NCBI GenBank assembly: GCA_964463355.1 | Contig: CAYXBP010000017.1 | Coordinates: 1-39,739, forward strand | Direction of reading: 5' to 3' | DNA length: 39,739 nt | DNA from: Firm-04 sp964463355 | Lineage (GTDB): Bacteria > Bacillota > Clostridia > Oscillospirales > Ruminococcaceae | Translations under genes and position numbers: made by a program | Shown: in pieces, positions 21,272 through 29,898 of the stretch | How positions within the stretch are numbered: the first letter of the stretch is position 1 | How the letters are laid out: each line of letters starts with the position of its first letter | Notes under the pieces: generated by a model | Databases searched by the model: none | Told to the model about the DNA's origin: nothing | Seen by the model: the letters and a program-made list of their open reading frames with translations, nothing else

Positions 21272-23662
21272 ATGAATTACGGTTACTTTGATCTCAACAA
21301 CAAAGAGTATGTCATTACTCGCCCAGATACCCCCGCTGCATGGTCCAATTACCTCGGTGACCCGGAGTACGGCGCGATCATCACCAACAATGCCGCTGGC
21401 TACAGCTTTGTGAAAAGCGGTGCAAACGGTCGTATTGCACGCTTCCGCTTCAATACAATGATGACTCTGCCTGGTCGTTATATCTATCTGCGCGATGCAG
21501 AAAACGGCGACTACTGGTCGGCATCATGGCAGCCGGTTGCAAAGCCCCTGGATGCTTACAAATCTGTTTGCCGCCACGGTACCGCATATACCGTTTTGGA
21601 GTCTGAATACGCAGGCATCCGCACGGAAACCACCTATTATGTCCCAGATACCTATGAAGTGTGGCAGTGCAAGGTAACAAACAACTCCGACCGTCCCAGA
21701 ACCCTTTCCGTGTTCGGCTTTGTAGAGTTTACAAACGACAGCAACTATAATCAGGACCAGGTGAATTTGCAGTATACACTGTTCATCACCCGTACAAGCT
21801 TTGAAGGCAACCGAATCGTGCAGCATATCAACGAAAACAGCGGGAAGGATGCAACTGGTTCCAACTATCGTGAGCGATTCTTCGGCATGGTGGGCGCACC
21901 TGTGCAATCCGCAAACGGCAATCTGGATAGCTTCATCGGTGCATACCGTACCTATGCAAATCCCATTGCAGTGGAAAACGGCGCGTGTGATGGCACCATG
22001 AACTATAATTCCAACGGCTGCGGTGCCTTGCAAACCGAAATTACTCTGGCACCCGGAGAAACCCGTACCTTGATCTATGTGTTCGGTCAACGCAACAGTG
22101 CGCAGGCAGCAGAGATCCTTGCAAAGTATGAGGATGCCGCCGTTGCTGAGCAGGAAGTTGCCAAGCTGAAGGATTTCTGGCACGAAAAGCTCTCGCACTT
22201 TGCTGTGGAAACCCCCTCGGATGCATTCAACAACATGGTCAATGTGTGGAATGCTTACCAGTGCTTCATCACCTCCATCTGGAGCCGCGCTGCATCGCTG
22301 ATCTACTGCGGCGAGCGTAACGGCTATGGCTACCGTGACACCGTGCAGGATATTCAGGGAATCATTCATCTGGATCCCGATCGCGCCCTCAATCAGATTC
22401 GCTTCATGCTTTCCGCACAGGTTGATAACGGCGGCGGTCTGCCGTTGGTGAAGTTTAACCACAATGCAGGTCACGAGAATACTCCTGATGACCCCGAATA
22501 TGTAAAAGAAACGGGACATCCCTCTTATCGCGCAGATGATGCCCTGTGGCTGTTCCCTACCATTGTGAAGTACATCGGTGAAAGTGGCAATCAGGCGTTT
22601 CTTGATGAAGTGATCGTTTACGCCAACGGCGGCGAAGATACCGTTTACGAGCATCTGAAGCGCGCAATTCGCTTCTCAATGGAGCGTTTGGGCGCACATG
22701 ATATGCCTGCTGGTCTGCACGCGGATTGGAACGATTGCCTGCGTCTGGGCGCAAAGGGAGAATCAACCTTTGTGGCTTTCCAACTCTATTATGCAATGAA
22801 TGTCATCCGCGATATGGCAATTGCCAAAGGTGACAGCGAGTATCAGGCATATATTGAAACCGTGAGAGAAAAACTTGCTGCCTCACTGCGTGCCTGCTGG
22901 GATGAGGACAGATTCATCCGCGGCATCCGCGAGGATGGCGTTGTTGTGGGTGCAAAGAAAGATCCTGAGGCAAATATGTGGCTGAATCCACAAAGCTGGA
23001 GCGTGATCTCCGGGTTTGCATCCGAAGAGCAAGCTGAAGCCGCAATGAACAGTGTCTACAATATCTTAAACACACCCTACGGCGCAAAGCTGTTGGAGCC
23101 ACCCTATGTCGATCATTACTTTGATGGCGCATTGATGCATATCTTTAACCCTGATACCAAGGAAAACGGCGGTATTTTCTCCCAGTCGCAGGGCTGGCTG
23201 ATCCTTGCTGAGGCATTGATGGGTCATGGCGATCGTGCGTTCCAGTACTTCTGCGAAAGTTCCCCTGCTTCCATGAACGATAAAGCAGAGATCCGCGTGA
23301 TGGAGCCTTATGTTCACGGTCAGTTCACCGAAAGTACCCGCTCGCCTTTCGCAGGACGCTCTCATGTACATTGGCTCACCGGCACCGCTTCTACCGTAAT
23401 GGTGGGCTGCGTAGAGGGCATCTGCGGTATGCGTCCCGATTTCAATGGTCTTACGATTTCACCCTCTATTCCTGCTGCATGGGATGGCATGAAGATACAC
23501 AAGCTGTTCCGCGGCAAAATGCTGCATATCAATGTGGAGAATCCTAACCACGTCCAAAGCGGCGTGAAATCTATGACCGTAAACGGCAAGGCTGTAAAGG
23601 GCAACTATCTCACCCCTGATATGCTGACTGATGTCAACGATATTGTTGTGACCCTCGGCTAA
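21272..23662 (+). CDS. GH94 cellobiose phosphorylase
   Basis: A 796-residue cytoplasmic enzyme that splits cellobiose with phosphate into glucose 1-phosphate and glucose, saving ATP. The N-terminal beta-sandwich domain (1-~280), helical linker and (alpha/alpha)6 catalytic domain are in the usual order. Landmarks: GERNGYGYRDTVQDIQGI, LVKFNHNAGHENTPDD, the catalytic motif HADWNDCLRLGAKGES (D488 aligns with the general acid), NPQSWSVISGFA and the GRSHVHWLTGTASTVMVG phosphate-site region. There is no signal peptide. AAGGAGG precedes the ATG. Length is close to characterised cellobiose phosphorylases. It sits next to secreted dockerin enzymes whose products feed similar oligosaccharide routes. Confidence 0.96.
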   Translation: MNYGYFDLNNKEYVITRPDTPAAWSNYLGDPEYGAIITNNAAGYSFVKSGANGRIARFRFNTMMTLPGRYIYLRDAENGDYWSASWQPVAKPLDAYKSVCRHGTAYTVLESEYAGIRTETTYYVPDTYEVWQCKVTNNSDRPRTLSVFGFVEFTNDSNYNQDQVNLQYTLFITRTSFEGNRIVQHINENSGKDATGSNYRERFFGMVGAPVQSANGNLDSFIGAYRTYANPIAVENGACDGTMNYNSNGCGALQTEITLAPGETRTLIYVFGQRNSAQAAEILAKYEDAAVAEQEVAKLKDFWHEKLSHFAVETPSDAFNNMVNVWNAYQCFITSIWSRAASLIYCGERNGYGYRDTVQDIQGIIHLDPDRALNQIRFMLSAQVDNGGGLPLVKFNHNAGHENTPDDPEYVKETGHPSYRADDALWLFPTIVKYIGESGNQAFLDEVIVYANGGEDTVYEHLKRAIRFSMERLGAHDMPAGLHADWNDCLRLGAKGESTFVAFQLYYAMNVIRDMAIAKGDSEYQAYIETVREKLAASLRACWDEDRFIRGIREDGVVVGAKKDPEANMWLNPQSWSVISGFASEEQAEAAMNSVYNILNTPYGAKLLEPPYVDHYFDGALMHIFNPDTKENGGIFSQSQGWLILAEALMGHGDRAFQYFCESSPASMNDKAEIRVMEPYVHGQFTESTRSPFAGRSHVHWLTGTASTVMVGCVEGICGMRPDFNGLTISPSIPAAWDGMKIHKLFRGKMLHINVENPNHVQSGVKSMTVNGKAVKGNYLTPDMLTDVNDIVVTLG

Positions 23663-23691
23663 TTTCCTTTAATATTCCTTTATAAATCAAA

Positions 23692-23724
23692 AAGCCGTCC
23701 CCGATGCATCATCGGGGACGGCTT
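23692..23724. terminator. Bidirectional terminator
   Basis: aagccgtccccgat (23692-23705), loop gcatc, atcggggacggctt (23711-23724): a perfect 14-bp stem. The T tract is on the minus-strand side, for the pectate lyase gene; it also lies 30 bases after the convergent GH94 stop. Confidence 0.9.
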
Positions 23725-23727
23725 CGC

Positions 23728-26700
23728 TTAATTCTGCGCACCCAAATCCTCATAAGGGATCATAGCTGCCAGGTATTTCAGAATCATAACAGAATCCTCG
23801 GCGTTTTGTACACCGTCATAGAGGCAATCGGCATTGCGCAGCCCCTGTATGCTAATCGTCACGGCTTCATCCTCTGAAAGGAAACGCCCCAACAGCACCA
23901 CATCACCTACAGTCACTTTGCCATCACAGTTCACATCACCGTAATTCACAGCAGATGCTGCACTGCGCTCTGTTGCAAGAATTGTATAATTCACGCAGCT
24001 TGCGCTCTGCCCATTGCCACCGATGGTGACGGACTCCCCTGCGCTGACATCAACCGCATAAAGATCAAATACCACATTTTTGCTGTTTTTGATGGTCATA
24101 TCGGTTTTTTGCCATGTGCCAAGCCATGCAGGAACGGGGTTCACGCGCTGATCCAAAGCCACGTACAGGGTGATATCCTTTGCTGCCGTGATAATTGCCT
24201 GATTATTGGTTGCACCCTTCGCATCACATGGTGTGCGAACGATTTCTGCGCCCTGCAATGCTTCTGGAATATCAGCATAAGTCGCATCACGGTCAGAGAA
24301 CATTGCATCACCTACGGTTAGCTCCGTATCAATATCCCACAGCGTGTACATATCAGTATTGAGGACTTCCAAGCCCTGGATCAAATCGCCCACAATGGGA
24401 TCATACTTGACCTGCAAAATCCACTTCTGATTTGCGGATTGATCGCTTGCCCACTGAATGACCGCAGCACCATCCTCTTTTGAACCTGCACCGATTCCCA
24501 AACAAGACGCTGCTTCACTGGTTTTGGTGTAGAGCGTATAGGTACCATCGCTGTTTTTCACAAAACGGAACAGATTTGCATCAGTAAGGCTACCCGTGGT
24601 AACAGTAATCGCCGCACCATTTGCATTGGAGGCATTGGCAACATTGAGGTAGTAGGTCTTGCCGTCCCCAGCTTCGGAGCAAATGACATAGTAACCGTTA
24701 TCGGCCGCCTGTACGCGCCAACCAATAAAGCCCGCAGCACTCTGAACAGCTGCTCCCTCTGCGGCTTCTGCTATGGAAAGAGGCAAACCACTGTTGCTAT
24801 TGATGATCGTATACTGATAGGCTTCATCTATCACCGCAGGAGTATTCGTATCAATCCCCTTACCGTATACCACAGGATCCCCCGCAAGCTCATTGAGGAA
24901 CATTTCCACATTGGTATAGCCATCATCAGAAAGGTTAATCCTCGCACCATCAGAAGCATCATTGGGATTCAGACCATGTGCCAATTCCCACGCATCGGGC
25001 ATACCGTCACGGTCAGTATCGTTGGTGGCATTGCATACGCCATCGGTGCTGTGTGCAAAATTGGAGCTGTTCGGGTAACCGCCTGCATCAGATTCACTGT
25101 CAATAATGCCTTTCAGCCCCTGTTTGCTGCCCGTATAGGTATATGTACCGTTTGTGACCTCTTTAATGTAGCGGCTGTCAATATAATCTCTGCCTGTTGA
25201 AGAAGTACCGCCTGCGCCCACGCCTGCCAAAACGCTCTTATATGCGTTCTCAGCCGTTTCCGTGTTCACAAAAGATTCAAAGAATGGTGTATCGCTTCTG
25301 ACATCCGCATCAGTAGAATTTTTTCCTCCCGATTTCGCTTTTCCTTTCGCCCATGCGTCATCGGATGCTTTCAGTGAGAAGGTACCGTCATAATTCTGCA
25401 TGATATTTCCCGATACATACATCATCTGCATATCAGAGGTATTCAGCTCGTTGCCATCCATAGATACTACATGCAGATTGGTGTTGGAAACAGGCCCTGC
25501 CTTATAATAGTTATTGACAAAGTTCAGGCGACGCACACCACCATCTGTGGTACGATCCATCCAATTGTACACCACATTATTGCGAATATCTGCCTGCCCG
25601 CCGTAGGTTACAGCGTCCTGCTCCATGGCGCCTGCAAGTGACCAGTTTCTGCCCGTGCAATTGATCAGCAAATTATGGTGATAGCTGCCTGTATATCCAC
25701 CAATGGAGGCGGCAAAGGCGTGCGTTTCCGTTCCAGTTCTGTCGCCGTCATAGTGTACGGAATCGTGAAGAGATTCACCAATGATATTCCACTGGAACGT
25801 GATATTCTGCGCCTGACGGGAGCTGAAGCCCTCATCCGTTGCCCACGAAATTGAGCAGTGGTCGATGATCGTATGATTACAGCTGGAAAGCCCCATACCA
25901 CCGTGAGAGGAGCCGTTATCGTCCCCCACTCGCACGCGGATATCGCGAATAATCACATCGGACGTACCCATTGCGCCAAAATCGTAGGTTGTCAGCGTAA
26001 TGCCATCGCCAGGGGCAGTTTGCCCTGCTACATATACGCTGCCAGCATTGTCAGGAATGCAAAGTGTATCCTTCAGGGTGATCACGCCGCCCACATCAAA
26101 CACCACGATCCTTGGCACACCCTTCCAGTCATCGGTTTGCCACTGAGGATCACACAATGCCCAGCGCAGAGAGCCTTCGCCGCTGTCATTGAGATTGGTC
26201 ACATGAATCACCTTGCCACCCTGACCGCCTCTTGCATAACGACCGTAGCCCTCGGCAGTGGGGAAGGCAAGTCTTGCAGTATTGAATGACAGCACAGAAC
26301 CTTTGACCACATTGCCGCTGTTGTCAATCGTATCCACGCGCCAATAGTAGGTGTTGACGGATATATAGGAATCATCCAGCGCGTAGGAAGTACCTGTTGT
26401 ATTGCCCTTATAGCAACCTGAAGTGGTGGTTGCATTGTACACATCGTTATAATCCGTGCCAATGTAGATATTATGGCTTGCAGCGTTCTTGCCAGCTTGC
26501 CAGCTCAGACCATCGGCAATCTCCAGATGTGCTTCCTGATCCGCAGGATACGCATGGTGAATACCGTTAATTGGGTCACCGCCATCGAGTTCAAAGGCAT
26601 TCAGCCACGCATTACCGCTGGTTGCCTGAATGGTAATTTTTGCAGACGTGCCACTGAATGTTACATAACCAAGCCCGGCATCATCAGGAGTGGTCACTTG

Positions 26701-27219
26701 TTTGGGACAGGCAATGCCGCTCATGGAAGTGCCACCGCTTGCCGAAACGCTGATGCCGCTGACTGATTCATTGCCCGTTGCACTGTGGTAGGTTTTCAGC
26801 GAATGCTCACCATCTGCAAGCCCAGAAATCTCAAGAGTCAGCGTGCCGCCACTATTGGCATCCACTGTTGCGCCGTCCATAGTCAGATAGGAGTACTGTC
26901 CGCTCATCAGCTGTAGCCTTTTGTTGTTTTCACCGCGCAGCGAACCACCGTTTGCCGTCAGCTTGAATGTAATACCGTTGACTGTCTTTGTAATCACCGA
27001 ATCGTTATCAATGATCCAGTTGACAGCGTTTCTCGCATAGGATGCTTTTCTGCCGTCGTTCTTATTCAGATCCACCAGAATACGATTACCTGTATTGGCA
27101 GCTTGTGCCACCACAGCATTCTGCGGCACCTTGGCATAATCTGTCGTTACGTTGCTGCAACAAATGCCCAAAGCCATAATAAATGCGATGGTTTTCATCA
27201 GATTCTTGCGTGTTTTCAT
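23728..27219 (-). CDS. Multidomain dockerin-containing pectate lyase (PL1-like)
   Basis: A 1163-residue secreted protein. Order: signal peptide (1-~40), a carbohydrate-binding-like beta domain (~45-212), a fibronectin-like domain (~220-315, SWQAGKNAASHNIYIGTDYN), a right-handed beta-helix pectate lyase domain (~317-700, FPTAEGYGRYARGGQGGKVI, ITLKDTLCIPDNAGSVYVAG, IIRDIRVRVGDDNG, DHCSISWATDEG), a calcium-loop-like DTDRDGMPDAWELAHGLNP (~734-752), a ricin-type beta-trefoil (~800-945, ending ANQKWIL), an unassigned domain (~950-1085), and a dockerin (~1095-1163). It would cleave pectic polymers by beta-elimination and attach to a scaffoldin. The start at 27219 (MKTRKNLMKTIAFIMALGIC) gives the signal peptide; upstream codons lie in the leader. 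It has its own promoter and a structured leader. Confidence 0.9.
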   Translation of the reverse strand: MKTRKNLMKTIAFIMALGICCSNVTTDYAKVPQNAVVAQAANTGNRILVDLNKNDGRKASYARNAVNWIIDNDSVITKTVNGITFKLTANGGSLRGENNKRLQLMSGQYSYLTMDGATVDANSGGTLTLEISGLADGEHSLKTYHSATGNESVSGISVSASGGTSMSGIACPKQVTTPDDAGLGYVTFSGTSAKITIQATSGNAWLNAFELDGGDPINGIHHAYPADQEAHLEIADGLSWQAGKNAASHNIYIGTDYNDVYNATTTSGCYKGNTTGTSYALDDSYISVNTYYWRVDTIDNSGNVVKGSVLSFNTARLAFPTAEGYGRYARGGQGGKVIHVTNLNDSGEGSLRWALCDPQWQTDDWKGVPRIVVFDVGGVITLKDTLCIPDNAGSVYVAGQTAPGDGITLTTYDFGAMGTSDVIIRDIRVRVGDDNGSSHGGMGLSSCNHTIIDHCSISWATDEGFSSRQAQNITFQWNIIGESLHDSVHYDGDRTGTETHAFAASIGGYTGSYHHNLLINCTGRNWSLAGAMEQDAVTYGGQADIRNNVVYNWMDRTTDGGVRRLNFVNNYYKAGPVSNTNLHVVSMDGNELNTSDMQMMYVSGNIMQNYDGTFSLKASDDAWAKGKAKSGGKNSTDADVRSDTPFFESFVNTETAENAYKSVLAGVGAGGTSSTGRDYIDSRYIKEVTNGTYTYTGSKQGLKGIIDSESDAGGYPNSSNFAHSTDGVCNATNDTDRDGMPDAWELAHGLNPNDASDGARINLSDDGYTNVEMFLNELAGDPVVYGKGIDTNTPAVIDEAYQYTIINSNSGLPLSIAEAAEGAAVQSAAGFIGWRVQAADNGYYVICSEAGDGKTYYLNVANASNANGAAITVTTGSLTDANLFRFVKNSDGTYTLYTKTSEAASCLGIGAGSKEDGAAVIQWASDQSANQKWILQVKYDPIVGDLIQGLEVLNTDMYTLWDIDTELTVGDAMFSDRDATYADIPEALQGAEIVRTPCDAKGATNNQAIITAAKDITLYVALDQRVNPVPAWLGTWQKTDMTIKNSKNVVFDLYAVDVSAGESVTIGGNGQSASCVNYTILATERSAASAVNYGDVNCDGKVTVGDVVLLGRFLSEDEAVTISIQGLRNADCLYDGVQNAEDSVMILKYLAAMIPYEDLGAQN

Positions 27220-27300
27220 CTTGAACCCCCGTTTATTTTTTTGGATTCCCCGTTGCTCCCTATCATGCAACAGGCGGAGTAGGTTTTTGCCCACTCCGCC
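27220..27300 (-). promoter_or_regulatory. Structured 5' leader of the pectate lyase transcript
   Basis: Transcription from the promoter at 27304-27332 would begin at about 27297, so the RNA starts with a stem-loop: GGCGGAGT and ACTCCGCC (27273-27300, 8 bp, 12-base loop). A second hairpin follows at once, GTTGC...GCAAC (27252-27271), then GGGGAATCC and an A-rich single-stranded stretch before GGGGG and the ATG. I do not recognise a known riboswitch. A 5'-end hairpin is a common mRNA stabiliser. Confidence 0.5.
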
Positions 27301-27303
27301 CAT

Positions 27304-27332
27304 ATTATAGCATATCCGATTGGTTGATACAA
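27304..27332 (-). promoter_or_regulatory. Promoter of the pectate lyase gene
   Basis: On the minus strand, TTGTAT (27327-27332), 17-base spacer, TATAAT (27304-27309). No terminator is visible between the GH26 stop at 27390 and this promoter, so read-through from GH26 is possible. Confidence 0.8.
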
Positions 27333-27389
27333 TGTTTTTTCGTGCCATGATGCTGTGCTTTTATACACATTCACCGTACATCGGTACAA

Positions 27390-29597
27390 TCACTCTACAA
27401 TACCTGCAATGGATTTCAGAATCAGCACTGCATCTTCAGCATTGGCTTTGCCATCTCTGTTGACATCAGCATTCAGCATCCCCTGTTCCGTCACCTTGAC
27501 CTCAGCATCCTCGGAAACCATGCGGTTCAGCAAGATCACATCGCCGATCTTTACGTCACCGTCACAGTTGACATCGCCCGCCATGTAATCATCGGAAACA
27601 GGCGGCTCGGTGGTGCCAGGCGCTACCGGCTTAGCGGTATCGCTCACCAGCAGGTAATCGAAATAAGTCCAGCCTTCCACAGCAACCAGCTTAATGGTAT
27701 TGGTACCTGCTTTCAGCTCCACGGGAATGCTCTCTGATTCGCCGAACATGATGGAGTACGGGAAGAACACATCGCCATACTCTGTACCATTGATATACAG
27801 CAATTGCGTTTTGCCAAGTTCCTCATATCTCTGCTGATAGCCGTATGTGAGGTAATACGTGCCTGCCTTATCCACCGTAATGGTCTGCTCGATGGCATCG
27901 TTTGCGCCCTTGAGAAACACATAGCCCGTACCAGAGCAATACTTGTAATCAATGATCTCGGTGCCATCATTGCGGGTCAGCGTGCCATCTTCACACTCGT
28001 ATGCGCCAGCAACATCCCAGTTGCCGCCGTTTCCGCGCTCGTATCCATAAAGATCAGAGGGCAGTTCATCGAGTGTAATAACTGTTTCGCTGTTGTACAA
28101 TGCGTTGAGATGATCCTTTGGATTGGTCGAGCCATCGGTGAGGAAAGAGCCGTACCAAGGGCAGAAATACGACCACATCGCGCCCTCGTTGAGCATGTTT
28201 TCCAGAGCGGGAATCTTGTCAGTTTCGGCTAGTGCGACCATTTTGGTATCGTTGGAATAGCCTACAAGCTTCAGAAACACCGAAGTCGCCGCATCATAGT
28301 TCCAAGTATAGGGTGAGCCTTCATATTTATCGTATGCGATGATGTCGACATACGCATCACCCGGGTACCACTCGTCGGAATTGTCAAGTTCATAGAGGTT
28401 CAGTTCCCAGATACAATTGTGAACACCGTGTTTCTCGGTCAGCATAGTGTACAGCAATTTCCACAGCTCCTTGAACACTTCTGGGCCACGATCGCCCCAC
28501 CAGAACCACGCTGTACCATCGCCATATCTGCCATAGTTGCCCTGTGCTTCGTGCAATGGACGGAAGATCACAGGCACACCTGCCTCTTGCAGCAGAAGAA
28601 GCTGTTCTGCAAGCAGAGCAACATTCGCCTCAAAGAATTCGCGCTCCTTCGTGCCTTCGGTCAGCACATTCTCAGTATTGAAGCTGCTGCCCGTTTTCTG
28701 GTAGTTTGCATAAGAGCATTCCTGCCAATCCACAATGTCACCGATCTCGTAGTTATCGAAATCCTTGGGCACATTGATATGCCAGCAGGCGGTTGCGATA
28801 CCGCCACGTTGTGTCACCCACTGAATCATGCGACCCGTGGTACCGTCCTCCCAGCCGTACATATTATTGTAATTCATAAAATCGAAGCCACGGATAGCAG
28901 GATACTTCCCCGTTGCATCAAAAATGTACTCGAACTCCAACTCACTGTCGCCATCGTTTCCTCCGCCGTAGATCTCCTGCTGACCAGAAATAATGTTCTT
29001 GCCGTAATTGGCGGTCATGTACTCCATCAAAGCTTTTGTTTCCGCAGTTGCCTTGGGGTCGCTGGTCGTGGAGGGCACATTCATTTCCGGCATATCGGCA
29101 TAGTCAAAGGTTACGGTATCATACAGCACAAAATAGTAGCTGCCCGCGCCGCTGATTTCAATGGTATGCTTGCCTGCGGGAATGTAAAAGTAGCCAAAGC
29201 TGAAATCAATCCACTCGCCCTTGTTTGGAATGGGTACATTTGCCACCTGTTCGCCATCCACAGTAACCGTCTGGGAACGGGTGCCATCCAGATACATCCA
29301 GCAACGTGTGCTGATCTCATACATTGCGCCCTCGGCAAGGTCAACATTCAACTGAATACCGCCGCCGTTTGCGACCCATACAAAGCCCTCGCCGCTGTAT
29401 CCAGGATATGCCGTACCGTACACATCTGTCGCAATCTGGCTACCGCTGATCAGATCACAATCCTCTGCCTCAGCGAATAGCAAAGGCTCGGCTGCGGTGA
29501 CTTGCATTGCCGGCACAGCAAGCATACACGCAGCAGCATTCGCAGAAATCGCCATTGCAACGACGCCCGAATGCAAACGCTTGAAAGTTTCTTTCAT
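27390..29597 (-). CDS. Dockerin-containing GH26 beta-mannanase
   Basis: A 735-residue secreted enzyme. Order: signal peptide (1-~36, ending VTAAEP), an N-terminal CBM35-like module (~38-168, AEDCDLISG to DTVTFDYAD), the GH26 catalytic domain (~182-510), a second CBM35-like module (~530-655, YECEDGTL to YFDYLLVSDT), a Pro/Thr linker and a type I dockerin (~672-735). Catalytic residues: E350, acid/base, in FRPLHEAQG and E458, nucleophile, in VALAETDKIP. GH26 members mostly cleave beta-1,4-mannan, occasionally other beta-glycans. The start at 29597 (MKETFKRLHSGVVAM) is set by GGGAGG upstream. The dockerin repeats (GDVNCDGDVKIGDVILLNRM) resemble those of the xylanase and pectate lyase, so all three may bind the same cohesin type. 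Confidence 0.95.
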   Translation of the reverse strand: MKETFKRLHSGVVAMAISANAAACMLAVPAMQVTAAEPLLFAEAEDCDLISGSQIATDVYGTAYPGYSGEGFVWVANGGGIQLNVDLAEGAMYEISTRCWMYLDGTRSQTVTVDGEQVANVPIPNKGEWIDFSFGYFYIPAGKHTIEISGAGSYYFVLYDTVTFDYADMPEMNVPSTTSDPKATAETKALMEYMTANYGKNIISGQQEIYGGGNDGDSELEFEYIFDATGKYPAIRGFDFMNYNNMYGWEDGTTGRMIQWVTQRGGIATACWHINVPKDFDNYEIGDIVDWQECSYANYQKTGSSFNTENVLTEGTKEREFFEANVALLAEQLLLLQEAGVPVIFRPLHEAQGNYGRYGDGTAWFWWGDRGPEVFKELWKLLYTMLTEKHGVHNCIWELNLYELDNSDEWYPGDAYVDIIAYDKYEGSPYTWNYDAATSVFLKLVGYSNDTKMVALAETDKIPALENMLNEGAMWSYFCPWYGSFLTDGSTNPKDHLNALYNSETVITLDELPSDLYGYERGNGGNWDVAGAYECEDGTLTRNDGTEIIDYKYCSGTGYVFLKGANDAIEQTITVDKAGTYYLTYGYQQRYEELGKTQLLYINGTEYGDVFFPYSIMFGESESIPVELKAGTNTIKLVAVEGWTYFDYLLVSDTAKPVAPGTTEPPVSDDYMAGDVNCDGDVKIGDVILLNRMVSEDAEVKVTEQGMLNADVNRDGKANAEDAVLILKSIAGIVE

Positions 29598-29631
29598 GGT
29601 GAAAAGCCTCCCCAAAATTCAAAGTACTGTC

Positions 29632-29660
29632 ATTATATCATAATTTGTGAATTTTTGCAA
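29632..29660 (-). promoter_or_regulatory. Promoter of the GH26 gene
   Basis: On the minus strand, TTGCAA (29655-29660), 17-base spacer, TATAAT (29632-29637). The rest of the ~300-base divergent gap up to 29899 is A+T rich and I see no confident promoter for the transporter gene. Confidence 0.8.
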
Positions 29661-29898
29661 GATATGGAATGATTTCTGTGCATTTTGCTATTTCCAACTA
29701 CTAGAATGAAGCTTAATATCACTATGATTCACAATTTTTGCTTCAATAAAGCACTTTGAACGAAAGCCACCCTGCAAAATGGGAAAAAGCTGTCGAAATA
29801 TGCGCAGATTTAACGCAGATTTTACAAAGATCAAAACTGGATTTAACATTGCGTTGATAGAATGTTCCATAGTGCTTTATGATGTGGAAAGGAGCGTT

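Noticed and set aside
21524..22654. Long open frame on the minus strand across the GH94 gene
   Set aside because: It is a shadow of cellobiose phosphorylase: no ribosome binding site, unnatural composition, no family resemblance.
27241..27300. Possible c-di-GMP riboswitch in the pectate lyase leader (GGGCAAAAACC loop)
   Set aside because: Only the short GGGCAAA-like loop matches; the second helix, tetraloop receptor and conserved joining regions are absent.
28419..29480. 353-codon open frame on the plus strand across the GH26 gene
   Set aside because: Antisense shadow of the mannanase; Cys/His-rich composition and no start signals.
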